From Solimonas variicoloris DSM 15731 (GTDB taxonomy: Bacteria; Pseudomonadota; Gammaproteobacteria; Nevskiales; Nevskiaceae), in contig NZ_KB907933.1 of the NCBI RefSeq assembly GCF_000382285.1, positions 62,001 to 126,000 of the forward strand: a stretch of 64,000 nt of DNA. Reading direction: 5' to 3'. The position numbers were made by a program, and so were the translations under genes. The notes below the pieces were generated by a model that was not told where the DNA came from, made no database searches, and was given only the letters and a program-made list of their open reading frames with translations. How positions within the stretch are numbered: the first letter of the stretch is position 1; each line of letters opens with the position of its first letter. Of the stretch, positions 17,141 to 26,301 are shown piece by piece.

Positions 17141-18850
17141 ATGTCCACGTCCACCCCCTCGTCTGCCGCATCCGACGGCACGCTGCCGATCGAAGCACCG
17201 CTGTGCGTCGACTCCGACGCGGCGCTGCACTGGGAATGGCGCTGCGACGTGCTGGTCGTCGGCTACGGCGCGGCCGGCGCCGCGAGCGCGATCGCCGCGC
17301 GCGAGGCCGGCGCCAGCACGCTGATCGTCGAGCGCTTCGACGGCGGCGGCGCGACCGCACGCAGCGGCGGCATCGTTTATGCCGGCGGCGGCACCGCGCA
17401 GCAACGCCGCGCCGGCTACGCCGACACGCCGGCGGCGATGTTCCGCTACCTGCAGATGGAATGCGGCTCGCACGGCGGCAACGGCGCCGTCAGCGACGCC
17501 ACGCTGCAGCGCTTCTGCGACGACAGCCGCGGCCTGATCGAGTGGCTGGAATCGATCGGCGTGCGCTTCGACTCCGATCCGGCGTTCGAGAAGACGCAGC
17601 CGAAGACCTCGTATCCGAAGGACGGCATCTACCTCTACTACTCCGGCAACGAGGCGGTGAAGGAATACGCGGCGGTCGCCGAACCGGCGCCGCGCGGCCA
17701 TCGCGTGCGCGGCAGCTTCCTGTCCGGACGCACGCTGTTCGAGGCGCTGCGCGCCCGCGTCGAGGCGCTCGGCGTGCGCGTGCTGCGCCAGAGCGGCGTG
17801 CGCCGCCTGGTCGTCGACCGCCAGGGCGTGGTGCTCGGCGCCGAGCTGTGGCAGCTGCCGCCGGACTCGAAAGCGGCGGCCCGCCACCGCCGCCTGATGC
17901 GCCGCGCCGAGCTGCTGCACAACGTCGCGCCGGGCTACGCCGACCGCCTGCGCGCGCAGGCGCTGGCGCTGGAGAACGCCGCCGCGGTCAAGGTCTACGC
18001 GCGCGCGCAGCGCGGCGTCGTGCTGTCGACCGGCGGCTTCATCTTCAACCGGCCGATGGTCGCCGCGCACGCGCCGAAGTACGCGATGACGATGCGCCTC
18101 GGCGCGACCGGCTGCGACGGCAGCGGCATCCGCCTCGGCCAGTCGGCCGGCGGCGCCGCGGCGCGGCTCGACAAGGTCTCGGCCTGGCGCTTCATCAATC
18201 CGCCGAGCGTCTGGCCGCAAGGCATCGCCGTCGACGCGCACGGCCAGCGCTTCTGCAACGAGCAGGTCTACGGCGCCAAGCTCGGCGTGACCATGTGCGA
18301 GCACCACGACGGCCGCGCCTGGCTGCTGCTCGACGCCCGCCTGCGCCGGCAGGCGATCCGCGAAGCGCTGTTCGGCGGCCTGTGGGCCTTCCAGAGCATT
18401 CCGGCGCTGTTCCTGATGCTGTTCGCGCCGCGCGCACGCTCGGTCGAGGCACTGGCGGCGAAGATCGGCCTGCCGGCCGGCGCGCTGCGGCAGAGCGTCG
18501 AGCAGTACAACGACGGCGCGCGCCGCAAGCAGGACGCGCTCGGCAAGCAGGCCGGCTATCTCGCCGAGCTGGCGCGGCCGCCGTACTACGCGCTCGACAT
18601 CTCGGCCGCCAGCAAGACCTTCCCGTGCCCGGCGATCACGCTCGGCGGCCTGCGCGTCAACGAGGCCAGCGGCGCCGTGCTTGACGCCCAGGGCCGCGAC
18701 ATCGCCGGCCTCTACGCGGCCGGCCGCACGGCGGTCGGCATCGCCTCCAACTACTACGTCAGCGGCCTGTCGCTCGCCGACTGCCTGTGGTCCGGCCGCC
18801 GCGCCGGCCAGGCCGCGGCCGCCATCACCCCTTTGCAGGCCGCGGCCTAG
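17141..18850 (+). CDS. FAD-dependent ketosteroid dehydrogenase-like protein
   Basis: A 569-residue flavoprotein of the fumarate reductase/KstD superfamily. The N-terminal dinucleotide-binding motif VVGYGAAGAASAIAAREAG is at about residues 38-56, followed by GGGATARSGGIVYAGGGT. The C-terminal segment NYYVSGLSLADC plus SGRRAGQ closes the FAD domain. Overall it differs from the classic Delta1-dehydrogenase (present separately at 34057-35808). The SGGIVYAGGGTAQQRR and NYYVSGLSLADC stretches suggest the Delta4-(5alpha)-dehydrogenase-like group, which would convert 5alpha-reduced 3-ketosteroids to Delta4 forms. That sub-assignment is inference from memory. It heads a plus-strand group with a hydroxysteroid dehydrogenase and a fadD3-type ligase. 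Confidence 0.75.
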   Translation: MSTSTPSSAASDGTLPIEAPLCVDSDAALHWEWRCDVLVVGYGAAGAASAIAAREAGASTLIVERFDGGGATARSGGIVYAGGGTAQQRRAGYADTPAAMFRYLQMECGSHGGNGAVSDATLQRFCDDSRGLIEWLESIGVRFDSDPAFEKTQPKTSYPKDGIYLYYSGNEAVKEYAAVAEPAPRGHRVRGSFLSGRTLFEALRARVEALGVRVLRQSGVRRLVVDRQGVVLGAELWQLPPDSKAAARHRRLMRRAELLHNVAPGYADRLRAQALALENAAAVKVYARAQRGVVLSTGGFIFNRPMVAAHAPKYAMTMRLGATGCDGSGIRLGQSAGGAAARLDKVSAWRFINPPSVWPQGIAVDAHGQRFCNEQVYGAKLGVTMCEHHDGRAWLLLDARLRRQAIREALFGGLWAFQSIPALFLMLFAPRARSVEALAAKIGLPAGALRQSVEQYNDGARRKQDALGKQAGYLAELARPPYYALDISAASKTFPCPAITLGGLRVNEASGAVLDAQGRDIAGLYAAGRTAVGIASNYYVSGLSLADCLWSGRRAGQAAAAITPLQAAA

Positions 18851-18900
18851 ACCGCGCCGGCACCAGATCGAAAACCGCAAACGCAACGAGGAGCAGCAGC

Positions 18901-19671
18901 ATGGGCAGTCGGGTACAGGGCAAGGTCGCGGTCATCACGGGTGCCGCCAGCGGCGTCGGCAAGGAAGACGCGCTGCTGCTCGCCCGTGAAGGCGCGCGCG
19001 TGGTGCTGACCGACGTCAACGAGGAAGCCGGCCAGGCGGTCGCCCGGCAGATCGGCGACGCCGCGCTCTTCATCAAGCACGACATCGCCTCCGAGGACGG
19101 CTGGAAGCAGGTGATCGCCAAGACCGAGGAAGCCTTCGGCGGCATCGACGTGCTCGTCAACAACGCCGCGATCCTCGCCTACGGCACCATCGAGACGACC
19201 ACGCTGGAGCTGTGGCAGAAGATCCAGCGCGTCAATTCCGACGGCTACTTCCTCGGCTGCAAGTACGCGGTCGAGGCGATGAAGAAGCGCCCGAACGGCT
19301 CGATCATCAACATGTCGTCGATCTCCGGGATCGGCGGCGTGTCCTCGTTCTGCGCCTACAGCGCGTCGAAGGCCGCGGTCGCCGGCCTGACGCGCACGGT
19401 CGCCGCGCACTGCCGCGCGCAGCTCTACAAGATCCGCTGCAACTCGATCCATCCGGACGGCATCGCCACGCCGATGGTCATGAACCTGCACGCCGACAAG
19501 AGCGCGCCGACCGCGTACATCCGCGAGAAGGACCCGAAGCAGCTGCAGGCGCGCTTCTGCCAGCCGCAGGACATCGCCAACCTGGTGCTGTTCCTGGCCA
19601 GCGACGAGTCGCGCTTCATCAACGGCGCCGAGATGCGCATCGACAACGGCTACGCGATGTGGGCGGATTAG
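18901..19671 (+). CDS. 3beta/17beta-hydroxysteroid dehydrogenase (SDR)
   Basis: A 256-residue SDR close in sequence character to the Comamonas testosteroni 3beta/17beta-hydroxysteroid dehydrogenase. Shared features are the motif VTGAASGVG, the segment FIKHDIASEDGW, NMSS with YSASK for catalysis, and especially NSIHPDGIATPM after the active site. It would oxidise 3beta- or 17beta-hydroxyls to ketones at pathway entry, using NAD+. The ATG at 18901 has AGGAG about 8 nt upstream. It follows the FAD dehydrogenase gene by 50 bp and probably shares its transcript. Confidence 0.85.
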   Translation: MGSRVQGKVAVITGAASGVGKEDALLLAREGARVVLTDVNEEAGQAVARQIGDAALFIKHDIASEDGWKQVIAKTEEAFGGIDVLVNNAAILAYGTIETTTLELWQKIQRVNSDGYFLGCKYAVEAMKKRPNGSIINMSSISGIGGVSSFCAYSASKAAVAGLTRTVAAHCRAQLYKIRCNSIHPDGIATPMVMNLHADKSAPTAYIREKDPKQLQARFCQPQDIANLVLFLASDESRFINGAEMRIDNGYAMWAD

Positions 19672-19782
19672 GCCCGCACGCGAACGCTCCGATCAGCCCG
19701 GCGCGTCCGGCGACGCGACGGCGCACGGGGCCGTCGTGCGCCGGACGCGGCCGGGCTCCCTCCTGCCGCTGACCGCACCACC

Positions 19783-21336
19783 ATGACCGAAACCTCGCCC
19801 CAGGCCTTCGCCGCCGCCGTCGCCCGCCACGGCGCGCGCACCGCCGTCGTCGCCGAGAACGGCGCCCGCCTCAGCTACGCGCAGCTCGACGCGCTGCGCC
19901 GCCGCGCCGCCGCGGCGCTGATCGCGCTCGGCGTGCGCCACGGCGACCGCGTCGCGATCTGGTGTCCGAACAACGTCGAGTGGATCGTCGCTGGCCTGGC
20001 GATCCACAGCGTCGGCGCGGCGCTGGTGCCGCTGAACACGCGCATGCGCGGCCACGAGGCGGCGTACATCCTCGAAAAGAGCGGCGCGCGCCTGCTGTTC
20101 TCGGTCGGCCGCTTCCTCAACCAGCACTACCCGACGATGCTCGGCGAACAGCGGCCGGCGACGCTGGCGCAGATCGTCGTCATCGAGAACGCCGAGGCCG
20201 GCGATCTCGACTGGGACGGCTTCCTCGCGCGCGGCGCCGGCGTCGCCGACGCCGAGGTCGCGACGCGCGCCGCGGCGGTGCGGCCCGGCGACTGCATGGA
20301 CGTGCTGTTCACCTCCGGCACCACCGGTCTGCCGAAGGGCGTCGTCACCACGCATGCGCAGAACCTGCGCGTGATCGCGGCCTGGTCGCGCGCCGTCGGC
20401 CTGAACCCGGACGACCGCTATCTGATCGTCAATCCGTTCTTCCATTCGTTCGGCTACAAGGTCGGCTGGCTCGGCGGCCTGCTCGCCGGTCTCACCGTGC
20501 TGCCGCACGCGGTGTTCGACGCGCGCGCGATCCTGACGCGCATCGAGCGCGAGCGCGTCTCGGTGCTGCCGGGCCCGCCGACGCTGTTCATCAGCCTGCT
20601 CGGCGATCCGCAGCGCGCGACGACCGATCTGTCCTCGCTGCGCGCGACAATCACCGGCGCCGCGGCGATCGCGCCGAGCCTGATCGAGCGCATCCGCGCC
20701 GAGCTCGGCTTCAAGGTGGTGCTGACCGGCTACGGCCTCACCGAGACCTGCGGCGTGGTCAGCCTCTGCGCGGCCGGCGACGACGCCGAGACCATCGCGC
20801 TGACCTCCGGCAAGGCGATCGAGGGCATCGAGCTGCGCTGCATCGACGCCGACGGCCGCGCGCTCGGCCCCGGCGAATCCGGCGAGATCGTGGTGCGCGG
20901 CTACAACGTCATGCAGGGCTATCTCGACGATCCGGCGGCGACCGCCGAGGCGATCGACGCCGACGGCTGGCTGCATACCGGCGACGTCGGCCATCTCGAC
21001 GCGCGCGGCTATCTGCGCATCACCGACCGCCTCAAGGACATGTATATCAGCGGCGGTTTCAACTGCTATCCGGCCGAGATCGAGCGCATGCTCGTCGCCC
21101 ATCCGGCGATCGCGCAGGCGGCGGTGATCGGCGTGCCGGACGAGCGCCTCGGCGAAGTCGGCAAGGCCTACGTGGTGCTGCGCCCCGGCCAGACGCTCGA
21201 CGCGCCGGCGCTGATCGCCTGGTGCCGCGAGCAGATGGCCAACTACAAGGTGCCGCGCAGCGTTGCCGTCGTCGATGCGCTGCCGACCAACGCCGGCGGC
21301 AAGGTCATGAAGTTCCAGCTGCGTCAGCAGGCCTGA
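19783..21336 (+). CDS. fadD3: FadD3-type HIP-CoA ligase (acyl-CoA synthetase)
   Basis: A 517-residue ANL-superfamily adenylating enzyme. FadD3 activates HIP, the two-ring propionate left after rings A and B are removed, to HIP-CoA and so opens C/D-ring degradation. The AMP-binding P-loop FTSGTTGLPKG, the motif YGLTETCG, the hinge region RLKDMYISGGFNCYPAEIE and the late lysine region NAGGKVMK are intact. GGFNCYPAEIE followed by the C-terminal WCREQMANYKVPR recalls mycobacterial FadD3. Length is close to that enzyme (about 507). It is the last gene of the plus-strand group; the next gene is convergent with an 11-bp gap. Confidence 0.82.
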   Translation: MTETSPQAFAAAVARHGARTAVVAENGARLSYAQLDALRRRAAAALIALGVRHGDRVAIWCPNNVEWIVAGLAIHSVGAALVPLNTRMRGHEAAYILEKSGARLLFSVGRFLNQHYPTMLGEQRPATLAQIVVIENAEAGDLDWDGFLARGAGVADAEVATRAAAVRPGDCMDVLFTSGTTGLPKGVVTTHAQNLRVIAAWSRAVGLNPDDRYLIVNPFFHSFGYKVGWLGGLLAGLTVLPHAVFDARAILTRIERERVSVLPGPPTLFISLLGDPQRATTDLSSLRATITGAAAIAPSLIERIRAELGFKVVLTGYGLTETCGVVSLCAAGDDAETIALTSGKAIEGIELRCIDADGRALGPGESGEIVVRGYNVMQGYLDDPAATAEAIDADGWLHTGDVGHLDARGYLRITDRLKDMYISGGFNCYPAEIERMLVAHPAIAQAAVIGVPDERLGEVGKAYVVLRPGQTLDAPALIAWCREQMANYKVPRSVAVVDALPTNAGGKVMKFQLRQQA

Positions 21337-21346
21337 GGCCGTCGCC

Positions 21347-22000
21347 TCAGGCGCTGGCGCCGGCCGCCGGGCCGCCGTCGGCGCGGCGTTGCGTGTCGCG
21401 GTCGACGAGCGCGCGCAGCGCCTCGAACAGCGGATGCGCCGCCATGTACTTGCGGCCGTAGCCGAGGTTGAACGCGTAATCGAAATCCGGCGGGTTGCGG
21501 CCCTGGTTGTGCTGGATCAGCGTCTCCAGCTTGTCGAGCCCCTTCACCAGCCGCGCCTCGGGCGTGCGCGCGTGCTCGTAGTCGTCCCACAGCGCGAGGA
21601 ACTCGGCGCGCAGCCCGGCGTCCAGCGGCGCCAGCAGCGTTTCCAGGTCGGCGCGTTCGCGCGCCGACTTGTCGTGTGCCGGCGTCTGCGCGACGGCCGG
21701 GATGTCGCCGCCGATCGCCTCGCCGAGATCGTGCACGACGCAAAGCTTGAGCAGGCGCGCGACGTCGACCGCGCCGAACTCGCGCTCGAAGACCATCGCC
21801 ATCAGGCACAGCCGCCAGGTGTGCTCGGCCGTGCTCTCGCGGCGACCGCCCGAGGTGTGCGCGCTGCGCAGCGTGTCCTTGAGCCGCTCGGCGCGCTGGA
21901 TGAACGCGAGGCCGCCGCGCAAACGCTCGGCGGATGGCTCGGCGCCCGGCGGTGGCAGGGGGCTGCAATCGGATGGCGTCATCGCGGGTTTTTGCATCAT
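21347..22000 (-). CDS. HD-domain phosphohydrolase (YfbR/HDDC2-like)
   Basis: A 217-residue HD-domain protein. Metal-binding residues are recognisable: His in STAEHTWR, the HD doublet in KLCVVHDLGEA, and a distal Asp in GLDKLETL. This arrangement is that of small HD hydrolases such as E. coli YfbR (5'-deoxynucleotidase) and human HDDC2. The proline-rich first 20 residues are unlike the rest, and a start slightly downstream is possible. No link to steroid metabolism is evident; it is convergent with fadD3 and appears to be a bystander. Confidence 0.78.
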   Translation of the reverse strand: MMQKPAMTPSDCSPLPPPGAEPSAERLRGGLAFIQRAERLKDTLRSAHTSGGRRESTAEHTWRLCLMAMVFEREFGAVDVARLLKLCVVHDLGEAIGGDIPAVAQTPAHDKSARERADLETLLAPLDAGLRAEFLALWDDYEHARTPEARLVKGLDKLETLIQHNQGRNPPDFDYAFNLGYGRKYMAAHPLFEALRALVDRDTQRRADGGPAAGASA

Positions 22001-22147
22001 GGGCGGAGCAGTGTAGGGCGCGGCCCGACTGCCGGCATCGGGAATTTCCCGACGCGCTCAGAGCAGACCCCGCCGCCGCATTGATCCGCGGCAAACCGTC
22101 GCGCGGCGGCGCGGCCGATACTCACCCCGTCTTTTCCGGAGCGAGCG

Positions 22148-22672
22148 ATGAATGCTTCACCCAACACCGTCACGACGCCGCTGCGGCGCCCCGCCCAAGC
22201 GATCGCGCCGCTGATCGCCTGGGGTCCGGAGCTGAGCGTCGGCATCGACGAGATCGACGCCCAGCACAAGCTGCTGATCGACCTGCTGAACAAGCTGCAC
22301 GTCGCGATCCTCCAGCAGCACGGCCGCGCCGAATCGATGAACGTGCTGCGCGATCTGATCGACTACACGCGCATCCACTTCGCCGTCGAGGAAAGCCTGA
22401 TGCGCCTGCTGAACTATCCGGACTACGAAGCGCACAAGGCCAGCCACGAGCAGTTGCTCGAACAGGTGCTCGACCTGCAGCACCGCCTGATCGACGAAGG
22501 CCAGGGCATCACCTTCGAGCTGCTGCACTTCCTCAAGCGCTGGCTGTCCGTGCACATCATGGAAACCGACCGCCGCTACACGCCGTGCTTCGTGCAGCAC
22601 GGCGTGCAGACGCGCTACGAGAAGCCTTCGCTGCTGCGCCGGCTCTGGTCGCGCGGCCACGCCCCGCGCTGA
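22148..22672 (+). CDS. Bacteriohemerythrin
   Basis: A 174-residue hemerythrin-domain protein. The seven diiron ligands are recognisable in order: His in AQHKLL, His and Glu in IHFAVEES, His residues in AHKASHEQL, and His plus Asp in HIMETD. The N-terminal WGPELSVGIDEID is the standard bacteriohemerythrin entry. Such proteins bind O2 reversibly and may deliver or sense oxygen. That could suit a neighbourhood rich in oxygenases, but the link is speculative. It is expressed divergently from the HD-domain gene. Confidence 0.88.
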   Translation: MNASPNTVTTPLRRPAQAIAPLIAWGPELSVGIDEIDAQHKLLIDLLNKLHVAILQQHGRAESMNVLRDLIDYTRIHFAVEESLMRLLNYPDYEAHKASHEQLLEQVLDLQHRLIDEGQGITFELLHFLKRWLSVHIMETDRRYTPCFVQHGVQTRYEKPSLLRRLWSRGHAPR

Positions 22673-22681
22673 GCGCGACGC

Positions 22682-23662
22682 CTACTGGGCGACCAGCTCG
22701 ACGCGGCGGTTGCGGGCGCGTCCGTCCGCGTCGCCGTTGCCGGCGACCGGCGCGTACGCGGCCAGCCCCTTCGCCGCCAGGCGCGGAGCGGCGATGCCGC
22801 GCGCGAGCAGCGCGGCGACCACGGCCTCGGCGCGCTGCTGCGAGAGCTGCAGGTTGTGCGCCAGCGTGCCGCTGTTGTCGGTGTGGCCGACGACGTAGAC
22901 CTTCATCTGCGGCGACGCCTTGAGGAATTTCTCGATCTCGGCGAGCGTCGCCTGCGAGGATGCATCGAGGCGGGCGCTGTCGTTGGCGAAGCGCAGGCCG
23001 TAGAGCGCGATGTGGCCCTGCTGCGCGATGCCCTGGCCGATCGCCCGCGCGTCGACGCTGACCTGCTGCGCGTCCATCGCCCGCGCCTCGACGGTCTGCA
23101 GCAGGATGCCGGCGCGGCGCCGCTCGTCCTGGCTGACCAGCAGCGAGACGTCGACGCGGCCGCCGGCGCGGTCGAGGCGGGCGCTCAGCGCCAGCACGTT
23201 GCCGTTGGCCGCGTAGAGCAGATCGTCCATCGCCGCATTGTCGCCCCGCATCGCGGCGGTGGCCGGCACCGCCAGCGCCCGCGAGAACTTGAAGCCGCCG
23301 CAGCGCTCGGCGAGGCATTCGAAGCGGATCTGGAAGCCGGCGCCGCGCAGCGCCTGCTCGAAGTTGCGCAGCACTTCCAGCGCCGACTTGCCGTCGGGCG
23401 CGGCGTAGGCGATGCGCGTCAGGCGCCCCTCGACGCTTTCGCTGGCGGCGAAATGCTCGGCGCGCGCCTCGTCGTAGGCGCCGAGCGGCACGACCAGGCT
23501 CGCGTAGTCCTGCTGCTGGTAGCCGATCAGCACCGAGCCCTGGAAGCGCGACACGATCGGACTGTCGCGCCCGCCCGGCACGTCGCGCACGGGCACGTCG
23601 GCAGCGACGGCGAGGACGGCCCAGCAGGCAGCGAAGACGAAGGCGCACAGGCGACGAAGCAT
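22682..23662 (-). CDS. OmpA-family outer-membrane protein with DUF4892-like N-terminus
   Basis: A 326-residue protein with a signal peptide (MLRRLCAFVFAACWAVLAVAA). The middle region VSRFQGSVLIGYQQQDYASL resembles DUF4892. A C-terminal peptidoglycan-binding OmpA domain spans about residues 215-326, with VVGHTDNSGTLAHNLQLSQQRA and the terminal RARNRRVEL motif. It is anchored to the cell wall or outer membrane and has no specific known substrate. The start at 23662 is chosen because it begins the signal peptide; the open frame extends upstream without signal character. It converges with the hemerythrin gene. Confidence 0.82.
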   Translation of the reverse strand: MLRRLCAFVFAACWAVLAVAADVPVRDVPGGRDSPIVSRFQGSVLIGYQQQDYASLVVPLGAYDEARAEHFAASESVEGRLTRIAYAAPDGKSALEVLRNFEQALRGAGFQIRFECLAERCGGFKFSRALAVPATAAMRGDNAAMDDLLYAANGNVLALSARLDRAGGRVDVSLLVSQDERRRAGILLQTVEARAMDAQQVSVDARAIGQGIAQQGHIALYGLRFANDSARLDASSQATLAEIEKFLKASPQMKVYVVGHTDNSGTLAHNLQLSQQRAEAVVAALLARGIAAPRLAAKGLAAYAPVAGNGDADGRARNRRVELVAQ

Positions 23663-23785
23663 GGGGTTCACACAGGGCAGGAAATGATCGGTGCCGCGGA
23701 CGCCGCGCCGGCCGCCCGCAATGACCGGCGCAGCATAGCGGCCGCGCGTGACCGCCCGTGTAACGCCGTGCAACGCGCCCTTCGC

Positions 23786-23800
23786 ACGTTCGGATGAGGC
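23786..23800 (+). promoter_or_regulatory. Candidate steroid-regulon operator, site 4
   Basis: ACGTTCGGATGAGGC matches the recurrent island motif with one change in the core (GATGA for GACGA). It ends 71 nt before the SDR start at 23872, the same spacing as other sites. Found by eye. Confidence 0.35.
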
Positions 23801-23871
23801 TCGGCCGCCGGCGTTTCGGCAGGCTGCGGCTTCGCTGCCGAGCGCAGCACCCGCACCAGAGGAGAACGAAC

Positions 23872-24735
23872 ATGGGCAAACCGCTGCAGGGCGTCGTCGC
23901 CGTCGTCACCGGCAGTTCGCGCGGCGCCGGCAAGGGCATCGCGCTGGCGCTCGGCGCCGAAGGCGCGACCGTCTACGTCACCGGTCGCTCGCAGCACGAG
24001 GGCGACGCGGCGCTGCCGGGCACGATCGGCGGCACCGCCGCCGAGGTCAGCCGCGCCGGCGGCCACGGCATGGCTGTCGCCTGCGACCACAGCCGCGACG
24101 CCGACGTCCGCGCGCTGTTCGAGCGCGTGCGCAGCGAGCAGGGCAAGCTCGACATCCTCGTCAACAACGCGACCTTCCTGCACGACCAGCTGATCGAGAA
24201 AGGCGGGTTCTGGACCAAGCCGCTCGACCTCGTCGACATCCTCGACGTCGGCCTGCGCTCGGCCTACGTCGCCAGCTGGTACGCCGCGCCGCTGATGGTC
24301 GCGCAGAAGAATGGCCTGATCGCCTTCACGTCCTCGTTCGGCGCCAGCTGCTACATGCACGGCCCGGCCTACGGCGCGCAGAAGGTCGGCGTCGACAAGT
24401 TCGCCAAGGACATGGCGGTCGACCTCAAGCCGTACAACGTCGCCGCCGCGTCGATCTGGATGGGCATGCTGCGCACCGACCGCACGCGGCGTGTGATGGA
24501 CGCCGATCCGCAGAAGTACGCGGGCTTCTGGGACATCGCCGAGACGCCGGAATTCACCGGCCACGTCATCGGCGCGCTGTACCGCGATCCGAAGCGCGCC
24601 GAGAAATCCGGCCAGGTGCTGATCGGCGCCGAGCTGGCGCTGGAGTACGGCATCAGCGACGAAGGCCGCCAGCCACCGTCGCACCGGCCGATGCTCGGCG
24701 GGCCGCAGCAGGCGCATCCGGCGATCGTCGAATAG
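23872..24735 (+). CDS. SDR oxidoreductase (DHRS1-like)
   Basis: A 287-residue SDR with VTGSSRGAGKG, NNAT in place of NNAG, a Ser region TSSFGASC and a YGAQK catalytic motif. The unusual insertion around LPGTIGGTAAEVSRAGG and the C-terminal extension are typical of the DHRS1-like branch, whose members reduce or oxidise diverse carbonyls including steroids. The ATG at 23872 has AGAGGAG about 8 nt upstream, and upstream in-frame codons have no SDR similarity. The gene stands alone between the OmpA gene and a convergent small gene, with a regulon-type motif upstream. Function in the steroid pathway is inferred. Confidence 0.78.
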   Translation: MGKPLQGVVAVVTGSSRGAGKGIALALGAEGATVYVTGRSQHEGDAALPGTIGGTAAEVSRAGGHGMAVACDHSRDADVRALFERVRSEQGKLDILVNNATFLHDQLIEKGGFWTKPLDLVDILDVGLRSAYVASWYAAPLMVAQKNGLIAFTSSFGASCYMHGPAYGAQKVGVDKFAKDMAVDLKPYNVAAASIWMGMLRTDRTRRVMDADPQKYAGFWDIAETPEFTGHVIGALYRDPKRAEKSGQVLIGAELALEYGISDEGRQPPSHRPMLGGPQQAHPAIVE

Positions 24736-24789
24736 CACGCGCGCCGCAGCACGCCGGCCGGTGGCGCAGCGCGGCGGCGCGCGCGGCGT

Positions 24790-25107
24790 TCAGGCCGCCG
24801 CCAGCGTCGGCACGAAGCCGCCGCGCCGCACGAAGCTGTGCACGTCCATGCCCTGCTCGACCAGCGGCGCCACGGCCGCGGCGAAGCGCGCGCCCTCGCC
24901 GAGGTCGAGATGGCGGCGCAGCGCCTCGCTCGACTGCCAGTTCGAGTAAAGGAACCACAGCGCCGGATCGTCGGTGGACTGGTGGACGGCGAAGTCGACA
25001 CAGCCCGGCTCGGTGCCGGCTACGGCGGCGAGTTCGGTCAGCAGGCGGCCGAGCAGCGCGCCGCGCGCCGGCTTGGCCACCACGAAAGCGAGGTGGGTCA
25101 CGGTCAT
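24790..25107 (-). CDS. Antibiotic biosynthesis monooxygenase (ABM)-domain protein
   Basis: A 105-residue dimeric ferredoxin-fold (ABM) protein, with the family-typical pattern GCVDFAVHQSTDDPALWFLY followed by WQSSEALRRHL. Members include cofactor-independent monooxygenases and quinone- or heme-degrading enzymes, but many only bind ligands. The start at 25107 has CGGAG upstream and starts the first beta strand (MTVTHLAFVV); the longer open frame adds residues without domain similarity. Its 3' end converges on the SDR gene at 23872-24735. No specific role can be given. Confidence 0.75.
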   Translation of the reverse strand: MTVTHLAFVVAKPARGALLGRLLTELAAVAGTEPGCVDFAVHQSTDDPALWFLYSNWQSSEALRRHLDLGEGARFAAAVAPLVEQGMDVHSFVRRGGFVPTLAAA

Positions 25108-25282
25108 GGGAAACTCCGTCGAGGGCATACAACCGAAGGTGCCGCACCGCGCGACAGCGAGTACGACGGTTGCCATGCTAGGCGGCGCGGCGCGCGCGGC
25201 GAATACCCGGCCCTGCCGCATCCTTGCTCATTCCTGCAAAGCGCCCGGCGAATGAGCACGCGGGCGCCGAGCACGCGCACTT

Positions 25283-26002
25283 TCAGTCGGTGCGCCGGGC
25301 GAGCAGATCGAACTCGATCGCCAGAACGTCCTGCACCGTCAGCGCGCCGCCGAGGATCGAGAACGGCGCGATGCCGAAGTCGCTCTGGCGGATCGCCAGG
25401 CTGCCGCGCGCGCGCAACTGGCGCTCGTCGCGCTCGACGCGCAGCGGCACGGTCTGCGTGCGGCGCACGCCGTGCAGCGAGATCGCCACGTCGGCGACCA
25501 GCACCGGCCAGTCGCCATGCACGGCGAGCGAGCGGATCACGACCTGCGGATAGCGCGCCGCGTCGAGGCTCTTGAGCAGATTGCCGCGCGTGCCGTCGAT
25601 GTCCTGCGCCGAGCGCGCCGACGCAAAGCTGCCGCCGGTCGCGGCGCGTTGCGCGGCATCGTCGATGCGCAGCGCGTCGAGCGAGAAGCGCAGCGCGAAC
25701 TGCGCGGCGCCCGCCGCGGCGTCCGGCACGCGCACCACGCCTTCGAGCTGCGGCGCAGCCAGCACATGGTTGTGGCCGAAGCGCGCGGCGCGGCCGCCGC
25801 GGAACGCGTAGATCGCGACCTCGGAGGCGTCGGCATCGATGCGGTACAGCGCCGCGCCGTCGGCCGCCGGCGGCGCATAGGTTTCGGCGGCGCCCGGCGC
25901 CTCTGCCGGCTGCGGTGCCGGCGCGGCGCAGGCCGCCAGCAGCAGGGCGGCGCCGGCCAGCAGTGCCGGCGTGCGGCGGAACGGCGACGCGGGACGGCTC
26001 AT
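25283..26002 (-). CDS. YceI-domain lipoprotein
   Basis: A 239-residue protein with a lipoprotein signal peptide (ALLLAACAAP, lipobox LAAC) and a YceI-like lipocalin-fold barrel from about residue 50 to 235. YceI proteins bind isoprenoid-type amphiphiles in the periplasm. Typical features are the early FGHNHVLAAP, the middle DIDGTRGNLL and the late FGIAPFSILGG segments. The start (26002) overlaps the stop of the small membrane protein gene by ATGA. A lipid-binding role near a TonB receptor is suggestive for handling hydrophobic substrate, but unproven. Confidence 0.82.
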   Translation of the reverse strand: MSRPASPFRRTPALLAGAALLLAACAAPAPQPAEAPGAAETYAPPAADGAALYRIDADASEVAIYAFRGGRAARFGHNHVLAAPQLEGVVRVPDAAAGAAQFALRFSLDALRIDDAAQRAATGGSFASARSAQDIDGTRGNLLKSLDAARYPQVVIRSLAVHGDWPVLVADVAISLHGVRRTQTVPLRVERDERQLRARGSLAIRQSDFGIAPFSILGGALTVQDVLAIEFDLLARRTD

Positions 26003-26211
26003 CGCGAGGGCCTGAACACGTAGAGCGACAGACACAGCGCCGCGCCGAGCCCGTAGAGCAGCCAGGTGCGGTCGACGAAGTACGGATAGACGAGCAGCGC
26101 GACGCCGATCGTGATCGGCTCCCAGGCCATCAGCCGGCGCCCGTAACGGATCGCCGCCAGCCCGATCAGGCTGAACAGGATCATCGCGAACAGGGCGGCG
26201 GGCGTGGGCAT
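25999..26211 (-). CDS. Small two- to three-helix membrane protein
   Basis: A 70-residue hydrophobic protein starting MPTPAALFAMILFSLIGL. Segments at about 5-22, 31-48 and 52-67 look membrane-spanning. An alternative start at 26247 would add 12 residues, but it lies just after the terminator stem, so 26211 is preferred. Neither start has a strong ribosome site. The stop overlaps the YceI gene start (ATGA), so the two are coupled. Function unknown. Confidence 0.65.
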   Translation of the reverse strand: MPTPAALFAMILFSLIGLAAIRYGRRLMAWEPITIGVALLVYPYFVDRTWLLYGLGAALCLSLYVFRPSR

Positions 26212-26256
26212 GGTGGCGCGGGCAAGGCGGCGGGTCGCGGCCATCATCGCACAGGC

Positions 26257-26283
26257 AAAAAAAAGCCCGCCAGTGGCGGGCCG
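26257..26283 (-). terminator. Rho-independent terminator after the TonB receptor gene
   Basis: Read on the minus strand, GCCCGCC-ACT-GGCGGGC (7-bp perfect stem) is followed by eight T residues. It lies 20-45 nt after the receptor stop and separates it from the small membrane protein/YceI pair. Confidence 0.85.
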
Positions 26284-26301
26284 GAGTTGGGCAAGCGGAT
26301 C

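Noticed and set aside
17203-18684. 493-codon frame overlapping the FAD dehydrogenase gene
   Set aside because: Arginine-rich out-of-frame shadow; the main frame has complete FAD-binding motifs.
22148-23662. Hemerythrin and OmpA genes as parts of the steroid system
   Set aside because: Nothing in sequence or operon structure ties them to it; placement alone is weak evidence.
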